Shown here in pieces: positions 18,664 to 28,029 of a DNA stretch of 64,000 bases. Source of the DNA: Streptomyces spirodelae (GTDB taxonomy: Bacteria; Actinomycetota; Actinomycetes; Streptomycetales; Streptomycetaceae); the NCBI RefSeq assembly GCF_017676385.1, contig NZ_JAFFZN010000017.1:62001-126000 (forward strand), read 5' to 3'. The position numbers and the translations under genes were made by a program. How positions within the stretch are numbered: the first letter of the stretch is position 1; each line of letters starts with the position of its first letter. The notes beneath the pieces were generated by a model that saw only the letters and a list, made by a program, of their open reading frames with translations, did no database searches and was not told the DNA's origin.

Positions 18664-19905
18664 TCACCTTGCCGCTTCCTTCTGTCCTCTCTCCTCGGGC
18701 AGCGACTGCTCGTCCCACCGATAGGTGTACGCGGCTTCCCGCACAGCCTCATTGCTTTCCCAGCCGGCGCCAACGGCCTCCCCGACTGTGGCCAGGGAGC
18801 TGGTCAGCCAGACGAGTTGCCACTGATCACCCGGCGAGACCGGATGCTGGAGCGCATCGGCAAGGAGAGAGGAGGGGATCAGAAGCATGGATCCGATCCA
18901 GGTCAGTAGCAGCAAGGTCGCGTACAGGGCGAGGACGCCGATTCCTACCGTCGCGACGGTGACCACGTTGAACATGATCACTTGCTCACGCGCTTGGGGC
19001 CGGGGGCTCCGCTCCCATAGTTGGGCGCCGACAATGAGCGTGCAAGCTGTGGTGAGGATGGAGGCCACGGTGATCAAGCTGAGACGCAAGGGTCCCAGGG
19101 CGTCCCCGAGGCGCCAGATATCGCTGGTGACCAGCGCCAGTGCAGCCGTTCCGAGAGCGGTGACAGAGGCCCGGGTGAGGTGCATGCTCAACCGCCAAGG
19201 CCGGTTGGCACGCAGCATGCCGCTCAGGAGCCGGATATTGCCGGCGACCACTCGCGCCACCATGCGAACCGCGACATCGTCCGCATCGACCTTGTGGCCG
19301 AGCTCCCGCACGCGGCCCAGCACCGTGGCGGGAAGCCGTGAACGCGCCACCGCGCCGTGCTGGTCCACCTCCAAGGCGGCGACGTCTCCGACGAGGGCCG
19401 CCGCGAGACGGATGACGGTCTCGGCGAGCCGCCGCCGGATCGCCACCGCACCGAGGGCGGGCATCGAGACAACGGCGACCGAGTGGCTGACACTGGCATG
19501 GGCGACCACGGGGCGGCGTGCGGTTTCGAGTGGGGCATCCGTCACCAGGACCGTAAGGTCCCAGCCCTCCTGTAGCAGTCGCTGCCGTCCGATTGAGATC
19601 ATCTCGGTCACGTCTGTCGGCAGGGCGGTGAGGCGTTCCGAAACGCATCGGAACGTCCATCGCACGTGGGGCACCCGGGCAGCCATCCGGTGAGAGAACT
19701 CCTCCTCCCTGCCGCGGACGAGTTCCGAGGCCATCCCGGGCGACGCCACCACTCCCACGAGGATCTCGGCCACGTCGTGGTTTGTGTCATCGTCCAGCGG
19801 ATGTTCGACGGTCGGCATCCGCCCAGCACACCTGCCGTCGTGATAGGAGTCCAGCGAACGCACGGCTGGACGGCTCTGATCACCGGTTCGTGCCTCGTTC
19901 GCCAT
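18664..19905 (-). CDS. uncharacterised membrane protein
   Basis: This 413-residue protein has a soluble N-terminal half and a C-terminal half with about four hydrophobic segments (around TALGTAALALVTSDIW, SLITVASILTTACTLIVGA, VVTVATVGIGVLALYATLLLL and the following loop). The soluble part has alternating beta and helix segments such as DVAEILVGVVASPGM and DLTVLVTDAPLE. I do not recognise a family. Starts at 19905 or 19818 are both possible because neither has a strong ribosome site. It lies downstream of a ClpC-like gene on the same strand, 181 bp away, and may be part of a stress-linked group. Confidence 0.65.
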   Translation of the reverse strand: MANEARTGDQSRPAVRSLDSYHDGRCAGRMPTVEHPLDDDTNHDVAEILVGVVASPGMASELVRGREEEFSHRMAARVPHVRWTFRCVSERLTALPTDVTEMISIGRQRLLQEGWDLTVLVTDAPLETARRPVVAHASVSHSVAVVSMPALGAVAIRRRLAETVIRLAAALVGDVAALEVDQHGAVARSRLPATVLGRVRELGHKVDADDVAVRMVARVVAGNIRLLSGMLRANRPWRLSMHLTRASVTALGTAALALVTSDIWRLGDALGPLRLSLITVASILTTACTLIVGAQLWERSPRPQAREQVIMFNVVTVATVGIGVLALYATLLLLTWIGSMLLIPSSLLADALQHPVSPGDQWQLVWLTSSLATVGEAVGAGWESNEAVREAAYTYRWDEQSLPEERGQKEAAR

Positions 19906-20086
19906 CCCGGCCTTGGGCCACTCGCCGTAGTGAAGGACATCGCTCCGGGTTTCGCTTCAGCAGCGCGACCTGAGCAAATGTTGCATCACAGGGCATATGC
20001 CACGATGATGCGGGAGCACCACCTGAGCCCAGACGTATGGGGTCGAGGCCAAGGACCGGAAACAATCGGCATGGGCGCTGACAGCC

Positions 20087-22564
20087 TCAGTCACTCGCCG
20101 TACCCGAGCCTTCAGAGCTTTTGACGGAGCAGGTCAGTTCACCATCTCGGACATCGCACACCACCGTGTCCCCGGAGCCTGCCGTGCCATCGAGCAGCAT
20201 GTTCGAGAGCTGGTTGTCCAGCTCGGACTGGAGCGTGCGGCGCAGGGGCCGAGCGCCGAACTCCGGCTGGTGGCCACGGTTGGCCAGCCACTCCTTGGCA
20301 GTCTCGGTGATCTCCAAGCCGACGCCCTGTGCGTGCAGCCGGCGGCGGCTGCGTTCCAGCAGCAGATCGACGATCCGGATCAGATCGTCCCTTGCCAACG
20401 CGTGGAAGACGACGACATCGTCGATCCTGTTGAGGAACTCGGGCCGGAAGTGCGCCCGCAGTTCGGCCATCAATTCGTCTCGGATGTCGTCCACCGATCC
20501 CTGGTGGTCCAGGATGCGGTCGGAGGCGATGTTGCTGGTCATGATGACCACCGTGTTGCGGAAGTCGACCCTGCGGCCCTGTGCGTCCGTCAGGCGGCCG
20601 TCGTCGAGGACCTGGAGCAACAGGTTGAAGACGTCCGGGTGTGCCTTTTCCACCTCGTCGAAGAGCAGGACGCTGTAGGGCTTGCGGCGTACTGCCTCGG
20701 TGAGCTGCCCGGCCTCCTCGTAGCCGACGTATCCGGGCGGGGAGCCGACGAGCCGGGAGACGGTGTGCTTCTCCTGGAACTCGCTCATGTCGAAGCGGAC
20801 CATCCGGTCCTCCTCACCGAAGAGCAGCTCCGCGAGTGCCTTGGCCAGCTCGGTCTTGCCGACCCCGGTAGGGCCGAGGAAGAGGAAGCTGCCGGTGGGA
20901 CGTTCCGGGTCGCCCATGCCCGCACGTCCGCGGCGTACGGCCTGGGCGACGGCGGTGACTGCCTCGTCCTGGCCGATCACACGCTTGTGCAGGGCCTCCT
21001 CCAGCTTCATGAGCCGTTCCCGCTCGGTCTCGGTCAGTTGCGAGACAGGAATGCCGGTGCGCACGGAGAGGACCTCGGCGATGTCCTCGGCGGTGACATC
21101 GGCGACCTCCGCCCGCTCGTGGCCGTCGTGCTCGGCCAGCCGGCGTTCCGTCTCCTGAACGCGCTGCTTGAGCTCCGCCGCGCGCTCGAAGTCCTCCGTG
21201 CTGACGGCCTCGTCCTTCTCCCGGTTCAACTTGGTCAGCTGGTCCTGGAGCTCGGTCACCTCACTGTCGCCGCCGACGCCGCGCAGCGCCACCCGCGCTC
21301 CCGCCTGGTCGATGAGATCGATGGCCTTGTCGGGCAGAAACCGGTCGGTGACGTACCTGTCCGAGAGGGCGGCTGCCGCGTCGATGGCCTCATCCGTGAT
21401 GCGCACCTGATGGTGTGCCTCGTAGGAGTCCCGCAGCCCGCGCAGGATCTCAACCGTCTCCTCCACGGTGGGCTCGCGCACCATGACAGGCTGAAAGCGC
21501 CGCTCCAAGGCCGCGTCCTTCTCGATGTTCTTGCGGTACTCGTCGATGGTCGTGGCACCGACAAGACTGAGATCGCCGCGCGCCAGAGCCGGTTTCAGGA
21601 TGTTGCCGGCGTCCATGGCTCCCTCGGCACCGCCTCCGGCTCCGACAACGGTGTGCACTTCGTCGATGAACAGGATGACGTTGTTCTCCGTCGCGGTGAC
21701 CTCGTCGACCACCTTCTTCAACCGTTCCTCGAACTCACCGCGGTACTTCGACCCCGCCACCAGCCCAGCCATGTCGAGAGCGACCACACGTCGCCCCTTC
21801 AACACTTTGGGTACGTCGTCGGCCGCGACCCGTTGCGCCAGGCCCTCCACGATGGCCGTCTTGCCCACGCCGGGATCCCCGGTCAGCACGGGATTGTTCT
21901 TCGAGCGACGGGAAAGAATCTCGACCGTCTGTTCGATCTCCTCGGCCCGCCCCACCACCGGATCGAGCCGCCCGCTACGGGCCTCCTCCGTGAGATCACG
22001 GCCGTATTCGTCCAGGGTGGGCGTATCGCTGTGGCCTCCGTTGGGCCCCCGCTGCCCCTCCAGTCCCTCCCGCAGGGCTCTGGGCGAAGCCCCTTCCGCG
22101 CGCAGCGTCTGTCCGGCTGGAGAGTGTGGGTCCTCCAGGAGCGCGGCCAGGATGTGCTCGGGTCCGATGTAGGAGGAGCCGACCCCCTGGGAACGTGAGT
22201 GTGCCTCCAACAGCGCTCTCTTGGCGGCCGGTGTAAGGGAAGGCTCACCCGTGCCGGTGCCCGACGGCAGCTCCGATTCACCCTCCCGTGCCAGTTTGTC
22301 CGTATCGACACCGGCCTGCTGGAGCAGATGCCGGGCCGACGGCACCTGCGTGGCGGCCCACAACAGATGCTCGGCATCCAGGTCGGAGCCGTCCTCGGCC
22401 GCCCGGGTGGCGGCAGCACCCAGCAGCTCGTGCGCGGAATCACTGAGCAGGCGGCCGATCGGCACCCGCTGGACGGCCGGGGGAGAGGCCGCCGGGCTCA
22501 TACCGAAGAAGCGGCTGAAGAGCTCGGAGAACGGGTCGCCGGACCCGAACGGCGAAGTCGTCAT
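20087..22564 (-). CDS. ClpC-like AAA+ chaperone ATPase
   Basis: The protein has 825 residues and the class I Clp/Hsp100 layout. A double Clp_N domain spans residues 30-165. AAA-1 has Walker A GDPGVGKTAIVEGLAQ and ILFIDEVHTVVGAG. A UVR-like linker (EDFERAAELKQRV) follows, then AAA-2 with GPTGVGKTELAKALAE, VGYEEAGQLTEAVRR and VLLFDEVEKAHPD, and a Clp D2-small domain. The short UVR linker marks it as ClpC-type rather than ClpB. The start at 22564 gives MTTSPFGSGDPFSELF, as I recall for such proteins; ATGs at 22573 and 22612 are alternatives. Its place in the accessory region suggests an extra paralogue beside the housekeeping clpC. Confidence 0.9.
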   Translation of the reverse strand: MTTSPFGSGDPFSELFSRFFGMSPAASPPAVQRVPIGRLLSDSAHELLGAAATRAAEDGSDLDAEHLLWAATQVPSARHLLQQAGVDTDKLAREGESELPSGTGTGEPSLTPAAKRALLEAHSRSQGVGSSYIGPEHILAALLEDPHSPAGQTLRAEGASPRALREGLEGQRGPNGGHSDTPTLDEYGRDLTEEARSGRLDPVVGRAEEIEQTVEILSRRSKNNPVLTGDPGVGKTAIVEGLAQRVAADDVPKVLKGRRVVALDMAGLVAGSKYRGEFEERLKKVVDEVTATENNVILFIDEVHTVVGAGGGAEGAMDAGNILKPALARGDLSLVGATTIDEYRKNIEKDAALERRFQPVMVREPTVEETVEILRGLRDSYEAHHQVRITDEAIDAAAALSDRYVTDRFLPDKAIDLIDQAGARVALRGVGGDSEVTELQDQLTKLNREKDEAVSTEDFERAAELKQRVQETERRLAEHDGHERAEVADVTAEDIAEVLSVRTGIPVSQLTETERERLMKLEEALHKRVIGQDEAVTAVAQAVRRGRAGMGDPERPTGSFLFLGPTGVGKTELAKALAELLFGEEDRMVRFDMSEFQEKHTVSRLVGSPPGYVGYEEAGQLTEAVRRKPYSVLLFDEVEKAHPDVFNLLLQVLDDGRLTDAQGRRVDFRNTVVIMTSNIASDRILDHQGSVDDIRDELMAELRAHFRPEFLNRIDDVVVFHALARDDLIRIVDLLLERSRRRLHAQGVGLEITETAKEWLANRGHQPEFGARPLRRTLQSELDNQLSNMLLDGTAGSGDTVVCDVRDGELTCSVKSSEGSGTASD

Positions 22565-22871
22565 ATCGATCATCCGATCCGGCACGGGTACACACGACCG
22601 CTTGCCACCCATGCCATAGCGATTGCCGGTGCCCCCTCAGTCTTCGTCCCGTCGGGTCATCCCGCGACCTGAGAGGCCCGCGAGGGGGCCTGCAAGCCAC
22701 AATCCCCCTTCGCAAGGCTCACCGAGCAGCGAGGCACCTGCCGCTCCCCGTCCCGCCGAAGTGTGCTGCGCTCGCATTCGTCCGCGTGCGCTTCCGCGCG
22801 GTGGCCGGCCCGCCCCGACACCAGTAGATGTGAGGCCCGCCGCACCTACGGACCACCGGTTTGTGTTGTGT

Positions 22872-24818
22872 TCAGCGTTGGTCGTCCTCGTGGCGTCGAT
22901 CGCGCCGGGCATTGCGCCGGAACCCCTTGTTCTCCCCCTGACGGCGCGGCGGGCCGTAGGCATGGTGGGGTCTGTTCTCGGCACGTGATTCCCTGACGGC
23001 TTCCTTCAGTGCACTGCGAAACCGTCCTGGGCCCCAAGAACGTCCGCCGACGTTTTCCCTCAGCTCATCGCGCGAGAGCGAGCCCTCCTCCTCCAAAGCC
23101 TGTGCCACCTCTTCGATCTCCTCGTCCATGGATTGTTCGGCCATGGCCCGAGTCCGGCTCTTCGGCTCTGTGGTACCGACCATCCCGGGCGAGTAGAACG
23201 AGTCACCGGTACCGGGGCGGTACCTTCGCAGCCCCGATCGCTCATGCTCACGTCGGCGTGCTGTACGCGCGACGATCCGCTGCTCCCTTTCGCGCTTCCT
23301 GGCGCGGACCTCGGGAGGCCGGGAGCGTTCGCGCTCGGCCTGGGGCGAGGGGGCGTTCTGCCAGTCCGCGTCAGCTTCCTCTGCCGTGAGCGGGGTGGCG
23401 ATGTCCTCCAGCGACTTCTGCTCGGCCCGGACGCCGAAGAAGATTTCGGCGATGCCGCCCAGCACCATGGCCGCCGCCCCGATGATGAACCCGAGGGCCA
23501 CCAAGTCCGCGTTCCCGCTGCCGATGAACTGACCGAACAGCAACGGTCCGGTGATCCCACCGACGGCGGTACCCGCGGCATAGAACAAGGATATGGACAG
23601 CGCGCGGGTCTCCATGGGAAACACCTCGCTGACCGTCAGATAGGCGGAACTGGCACCGGCCGAGGCCACGAAGAAGGTCACCGATATCAGCAGGAAGAAC
23701 CACCATGCTGTCAGAAGGCCGTTCATCAGCAGAACAGCCAGGGCGACTCCGACCGCCGCGGAGCCGAGATAGGTGGCGGTGACCATCGGCTTGCGCCCGA
23801 CCGTGTCGAACAGGCGACCGAGGAGGAGAGGGCCGAGGAAATTGGCGACGGCGAAGATTGCCATGAAGTACGGCACCGCCCCGGAAGAGATGCCGAAGTA
23901 GGTACTGAGGATCGTGCCCAGATCGAAGACGACCGCGTTGTACAGGAACGCCTGCCCCACGAAGAGAGCCAGCCCCAGGATCGCGCGGCGCGGGTACCTC
24001 TGCATGGCGGTTCTGGCGATTTCAGTGAACGGAATGACCTTGCGCTGCCGGATGGTGATGGATTCCCCCGGCTCTGGAAGTTCTCCGGAAACCTCCTGCC
24101 GGACCTCGGATTCGATCCGGTCGACGATGCGCTCAGCCTCTTGCTCGCGGCCGTGTATGAACAGCCATCGAGGGCTTTCCGGAACGGTGCGGCGGACCAG
24201 CATGATTGCCAGTCCCAGGACGCCACCGATACCGAAGGCCAGTCGCCAGCCCAGATCGGTCGCAATTGCCGGGCTGAGCAGTCCCAGTGCGGCAAGGCTT
24301 CCGATCGCTGCCCCGGCCCAGTAACTGCCGTTGATGGCCAGGTCCACGCGGCCCCGGTTACGCGCGGGAATCAGCTCGTCGATGGCCGAGTTGATCGCCG
24401 CGTACTCGCCGCCGATTCCCATACCGGTAACGAACCTGGCAAGGAAGAAGTACCAGGGCTCGAAGGAGAACGCAGTGGCGACCGTGGCGAGTACGTAGAC
24501 ACCCAGGGTGACCATGAAGAGTCTTTTTCGCCCGAAGTGGTCGGTGAGCCGGCCGAAGAGCAGGGCACCAAGGCAGGCCCCCGCCACGTAGATTCCCGCG
24601 GCGGTGCCTACGTCCGCGGTACTCAGGGAGATGCCGCTGCCCGACTGGGTCATCCGGGAGGCCACCGCACCGACGATGGTGACTTCCAACCCGTCAAGGA
24701 CCCACACGGTGCCGAGCCCCAGAACGATGCGCCAGTGGAAGCGCGACCACGGCAGCCTGTCGAGCCGGGCGGGCACACGCGTGGTGACAGTGCCTGTGCT
24801 CGCAGAAGGAGTGCTCAT
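22872..24818 (-). CDS. MFS transporter with long charged C-terminal tail
   Basis: The protein has 648 residues against 430-480 for the family. Residues 1-470 form a 12-segment MFS permease with GRLTDHFGRKRLF and PESPRWLFIHG of the sugar-porter type. The last 170 residues are soluble and highly charged: two Arg-rich stretches surround a helical part, MDEEIEEVAQALEEEGSLS then RDELRENVGG, which resembles a small winged-helix or a free-standing Streptomyces domain. The ATG at 24818 follows GAGGAAATCA. Divergent from it is the zinc-ribbon gene at 24877. The substrate is unknown; the tail may sense or bind a partner. Confidence 0.83.
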   Translation of the reverse strand: MSTPSASTGTVTTRVPARLDRLPWSRFHWRIVLGLGTVWVLDGLEVTIVGAVASRMTQSGSGISLSTADVGTAAGIYVAGACLGALLFGRLTDHFGRKRLFMVTLGVYVLATVATAFSFEPWYFFLARFVTGMGIGGEYAAINSAIDELIPARNRGRVDLAINGSYWAGAAIGSLAALGLLSPAIATDLGWRLAFGIGGVLGLAIMLVRRTVPESPRWLFIHGREQEAERIVDRIESEVRQEVSGELPEPGESITIRQRKVIPFTEIARTAMQRYPRRAILGLALFVGQAFLYNAVVFDLGTILSTYFGISSGAVPYFMAIFAVANFLGPLLLGRLFDTVGRKPMVTATYLGSAAVGVALAVLLMNGLLTAWWFFLLISVTFFVASAGASSAYLTVSEVFPMETRALSISLFYAAGTAVGGITGPLLFGQFIGSGNADLVALGFIIGAAAMVLGGIAEIFFGVRAEQKSLEDIATPLTAEEADADWQNAPSPQAERERSRPPEVRARKREREQRIVARTARRREHERSGLRRYRPGTGDSFYSPGMVGTTEPKSRTRAMAEQSMDEEIEEVAQALEEEGSLSRDELRENVGGRSWGPGRFRSALKEAVRESRAENRPHHAYGPPRRQGENKGFRRNARRDRRHEDDQR

Positions 24819-24876
24819 TGATTTCCTCACGGTAGGGGTGAACACCCGAGGAATCTGCAATGAGCGGAGATGCATA

Positions 24877-25140
24877 GTGTATTCTCTGCCCGTGCTGCTC
24901 TGCCGATTCCTCGGACATCGCTTTCGCTTCACCAGTGAAGGCGCCACGATGTATTGGGAGTGCGAGCGCGGCTGCGGGGCCGGGGACTCCAAGCAGTACC
25001 TCACAGCGGAAGATGCCGAGCGTTACACACGGGCATTCGACCGTGAAGACCGGGAAGATCTGGGCCGCCGAGCTCCTCTGGTGGGACTGCTCCCGCTACG
25101 CCTGCTGCGGGCGCTCTTCCGACGCGGACGCTCGTCCTGA
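24877..25140 (+). CDS. small zinc-ribbon protein (DUF1660-like)
   Basis: This 87-residue protein has one CRFLGH motif and one WECERGCGAG motif, so it has three Cys and a His placed as in DUF1660-like zinc ribbons. The end is Arg-rich. The GTG at 24877 follows GCGGAG at seven bases; a GTG at 24892 is possible. It is transcribed away from the long-tailed MFS gene, and the 58-bp gap must hold both promoters. The function is unknown. Confidence 0.65.
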   Translation: MYSLPVLLCRFLGHRFRFTSEGATMYWECERGCGAGDSKQYLTAEDAERYTRAFDREDREDLGRRAPLVGLLPLRLLRALFRRGRSS

Positions 25141-25662
25141 TCCATGACGGCGCCGCCGCCGAACCCGAGGCCGAAGCCTCCACGCGCTCCTGGGTGGGCA
25201 CCTACCCTTTCGCTTCAGAAATGACGGCGTGAAGTACAAGCGAGGAGCCGCTCCGAACCAAATGGATTCAGCCTCGGGACGAACCTCTCAGAGCATTAGA
25301 TCCCAGGAGCTCAACGCCTGCCACTTCTGGATCAACCCTCCCGCACCCGGCGTGTTCCCCACTGACGCTTCTCGGCTGTGCAGGTGCGTAGGCATGAGCT
25401 TCACGGAACGCACGACCAGACACGGCGCCGACGCCTGATCTCGCGCCATGCGTGGGCAACCGTAGTAGAACCGGAAGCTCTCCGGGAGGAGCGGTTTGCG
25501 ACTGGGACGCTGTTCGCCGACGCCGCCGCCTCGATCGGCTCAGTCGCGGTGAACGGGGCACCGGTGTGGGAAACAGTGCTGACCAAGGGCGTCTGTTGTT
25601 GGCCACTTGCAATCCCCCACGGGCGGCCAGTTGGCGGGGATCTAGGCCGTTTCTGATGGCTC
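25141..25662. other. non-coding stretch, no gene seen
   Basis: These 520 bp lie between the zinc-ribbon gene and the IS5-type remnant. Frames on both strands lack recognised motifs and have Arg-rich, shadow-like composition. I see no repeat or hairpin in it. Confidence 0.35.
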
Positions 25663-26044
25663 TTGGTGGTGGACCAGTGCGGTGCTTGGCAGGTGTCCTG
25701 CCTGGTGCGACGGCATGAGCTGAGTGATGCGCAGTGGCTGAAGATCGAGCCGTTATTGTCGGCCAACGACAGGCCAGGTGGGCAGTGGACCGGTCACCGA
25801 AGCGTGATCAACGGAGTGCTGTTCCGGGCCCGCAGGAGTACTGTTCCGGGCCCGCACGGGTGTGCCTTGGCCTGACCTGCCCGAGCGGTATGGCCCCTGG
25901 CAGAAGGTCTGTGAGCGGCACCGCCGCTGGTCGGCGGACGGGACGGGGCAGCGGATCCTGGCCAGGCTGCAGCTCGAGGCCGACGCAGCCGCTCCCGACG
26001 GCACGGTTGGGCGGTGCCCGTCAGCCGTCCTTGGCGATCAGTAA
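25663..26044 (+). pseudogene. broken IS5-family transposase, N-terminal part
   Basis: The sequence reads RRHELSDAQWLKIEPLLSAN then GHRSVINGVLFRAR, the N-terminal helix-turn-helix of IS5 (IS427-type) transposases. It then shifts frame and continues VPWPDLPERYGPWQKVCERH and RRWSADGTGQRIL. A short tandem duplication (TGTTCCGGGCCCGCA twice, near 25822-25853) caused the frameshift. The catalytic half is absent, so it is a remnant. Confidence 0.8.
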
Positions 26045-26400
26045 GTCACGCAGGTCGGATAGCGTCCGGGTCGTACCGCCGGTGGCAACGACCAAAAAGT
26101 CCACCCATCCGCCGTCTCGTCACCGGCAGGCATCCGCGCCGCGGACGCGGGCGTGGCCAAAGGCTGCTGGAAGCACATAATGATGCCGGCCAGCCGCCGC
26201 GCGACCTGGCTGTGCCGGGAAGCATGGTTCTGGCTGTTGGAGCAGACCGCTGGTCCGCCAGCACCCTTCCGGGTCTCGTGAGGCATCGAGCAGACGCCGG
26301 GGAGCGGTCTTCCCCGCCTCATGCCGGGGAGTGTCTTCATCACAGGTCAGGACGGAGTACTGAGAAGACCGGTTCATGGGCGGGGGAAGACTCTTGCCGG
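26045..26400. other. non-coding stretch upstream of the XRE-cupin operator
   Basis: This 356-bp region follows the IS5-type remnant. One frame keeps a run of codons (PSAVSSPAGIRAADAGVAKG) with no recognised family and a stop. I treat it as transposon debris or leader sequence. Confidence 0.35.
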
Positions 26401-26425
26401 AATTTTTGCCTGAGAGGCAAAAATT
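26401..26425. promoter_or_regulatory. perfect 25-bp palindrome, likely operator of the XRE-cupin gene
   Basis: AATTTTTGCCT and AGGCAAAAATT form 11-base arms around GAG. It lies 36 bp before the ATG of the XRE-cupin regulator, in an AT-rich patch that contrasts with the genome. XRE-cupin regulators often bind their own promoter, so autoregulation is the natural reading. The same sequence could also form an RNA hairpin. Confidence 0.7.
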
Positions 26426-26460
26426 TTGCCCGCTGGGAAAAGTTGTGCCTTAATCGGGGC

Positions 26461-27111
26461 ATGCGTCCGAACCCTCCCCATGATGAGGCAGCCGGGCCGG
26501 AGGCGGGAGACCTCCCCGCGTTCGCACCCCGGATGCGCCTGCTGAGGCGGCGCAGCGGGCTGAGCCTGGAGGCGTCGGCACGCAGGGCCGGTCTCTCCCC
26601 CGCCCACCTCTCCCGGCTGGAGACCGGGAAGCGACAGCCGTCGCTGCCGCTCCTCCTCACTCTCGCCCGGGTCTACGGCACGACTGTCGGTGAGCTCCTG
26701 GGCGAGACGGCCACGGCTGCCCACTCGGTGGTCCGGGGTGCCGAGATGGATTCCGTCGATGCCGGAGGGTGGCGCTACTGGCAGGCGGGCCGGTCCGGGC
26801 GCGCCATGCAGGCGCTCCGCGTCCATGTGCCGCGCGGCACGCAGCGCGATCTCGTCCGCGTCCATCCCGGCGAGGAGTGGATCCACGTACAGCGCGGGGA
26901 GCTGCGGCTGACTCTCGGGCAGGTCACCGAGAGGCTGGACCCGGGGGACTCGGCGCACTTCGACTCCCTCACCCCGCACCGCCTGGAAGCCGTCTCGGCC
27001 AAGGGCGTGGACCTGCTCTTCGTCCACACACTCCTCCGGTCCCCTACCGCCGACCTCTGTGTGAACGGCCTGCCCGGCCACGCCGCACACGGCAGCCCCC
27101 CACAATGCTGA
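26461..27111 (+). CDS. XRE family regulator with cupin sensor domain
   Basis: The protein has 216 residues. Residues 22-75 form an XRE helix-turn-helix (MRLLRRRSGLSLEASARRAG then LSPAHLSRLETGKRQPS). Residues 110-190 form a cupin: VHPGEEWIHVQRGELRLTLG, LDPGDSAHFDSLTPHRLEA and DLLFVHTLL. This class often responds to amines, amino acids or metals. A perfect palindrome sits 36 bp upstream. The next gene is a DUF6126 protein, a pairing I recall as common in Streptomyces, so DUF6126 is its likely target. Confidence 0.9.
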   Translation: MRPNPPHDEAAGPEAGDLPAFAPRMRLLRRRSGLSLEASARRAGLSPAHLSRLETGKRQPSLPLLLTLARVYGTTVGELLGETATAAHSVVRGAEMDSVDAGGWRYWQAGRSGRAMQALRVHVPRGTQRDLVRVHPGEEWIHVQRGELRLTLGQVTERLDPGDSAHFDSLTPHRLEAVSAKGVDLLFVHTLLRSPTADLCVNGLPGHAAHGSPPQC

Positions 27112-27188
27112 GCCCCCGCCCGCCCCGCACGTCTCCCGGGCCCCGCGTCTGCGCCCCTGGCCGCATCGAGCAGAAAGGCATTCCGACC

Positions 27189-27431
27189 ATGACCGCAGCA
27201 CCGCCCGCCCAGCCGCAGCCCCCGGCGTCGGACGCTTCCGTTTCCGGTCAGGCGTCCCCCGGTTCCGTCCCTGCGCCCGCGCAGCGCAGACGCAGGGACG
27301 AACCGGGCGAGGAGCGCGGTAACGGGCGCTTTCCGCGCGGACTGGCCCTGCGGCTGTTCGTGTACGTGGTGGCGGGCCATCTGATGGCCGGTTTTCTGTT
27401 CCTGCTCTTCGAGCTGGGCGGCAGTCGATAA
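27189..27431 (+). CDS. DUF6126 family small membrane protein
   Basis: This 80-residue protein has a disordered Pro/Ala/Gln N-terminus, then RGLALRLFVYVVAGHLMAGF and LFLLFELGG, a single membrane segment that I recognise as DUF6126. AGAAAGG precedes the ATG. It sits 77 bp after the XRE-cupin gene in one probable operon. Its function is not known. Confidence 0.8.
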   Translation: MTAAPPAQPQPPASDASVSGQASPGSVPAPAQRRRRDEPGEERGNGRFPRGLALRLFVYVVAGHLMAGFLFLLFELGGSR

Positions 27432-27449
27432 GTGCGGGCGCCGGCGCTC

Positions 27450-27624
27450 TCACACAAGTGGCGGTTCGGCCTGACTCGCCGACAGCGGTAGCGCGGCCCA
27501 GATCCTCTTGCCCTCCGGCGTGGAGTGGGTGCCTCAGTGCTGGGCGAGCTGGGCGATCAGGAACAGCCCGCGGCCTCCCTCGTCCACCGCGGTCGCCCGG
27601 CGAAGATGGGGCGCAGTGCTGCTG
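27450..27624 (-). pseudogene. broken HATPase (anti-sigma / SpoIIAB-type) C-terminal fragment
   Basis: On the minus strand it reads EVSDSSTAPHLRRATAVDEG then GRGLFLIAQLAQH, a stop, and GTHSTPEGKRIWAALPL. This is the N-to-G2-box region of Streptomyces ATP-binding regulatory proteins. An in-frame TGA sits where the family has Trp (QRWGT), so the gene carries a nonsense mutation. The N-terminal half is missing. Confidence 0.75.
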
Positions 27625-27756
27625 TCGGAGACCTCACGGGTCAAGAAGCGGTCGATGCCGCTGAGTATGCGCTGCTAGACGGGCGCTTCAGCGGGTGCGC
27701 GGGTACTGGCGAAGCGGCCCGCGTCGCGCACCGCCTTAGCGCTTGGGACGACGGGG

Positions 27757-27967
27757 TGCCCGCACCGCAAGCGGTTCGGACGGGCACTGCTGCCAGGCGA
27801 GGAAGCCGACAATGCAGAGCATCGCCGGGTCCGGGTCCGAGTCGAGCACGCCTTTGCACGCATGAAGCACTACAAGATCCTCGGGGACTGCCGGCAACGC
27901 GGACACGGACTCCACTACGCGGTCCAAGTCCGCCGCTCACATGCACAACCTCGCCCTCGCGGCATGA
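27757..27967 (+). pseudogene. C-terminal remnant of an IS5-type DDE transposase
   Basis: One frame reads FGRALLPGEEADNAEHRRVR then VRVEHAFARMKHYKILGDCR, the C-terminal end of DDE transposases of the IS5 group. After a frameshift near 27930 it continues AHMHNLALAA and stops. It is a different transposase type from the fragment at 25.7 kb, so the two are not halves of one element. Confidence 0.75.
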
Positions 27968-28029
27968 GTAGACCGAGCACGAAACCGGCCGTGACCTGCT
28001 CAGTCACAGCCTTCTGCAACATGCCTTAG

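Noticed and set aside
24604..25140. Longer start for the zinc-ribbon gene
   Set aside because: The extra 91 codons overlap the divergent MFS gene and its promoter and look like shadow sequence. The GTG at 24877 has a ribosome site.
25663..27967. The two IS5-type fragments as two ends of one transposon carrying the XRE-cupin genes
   Set aside because: The N-terminal fragment is IS427-like and the C-terminal one belongs to a different IS5 subgroup, so they are not one split element.
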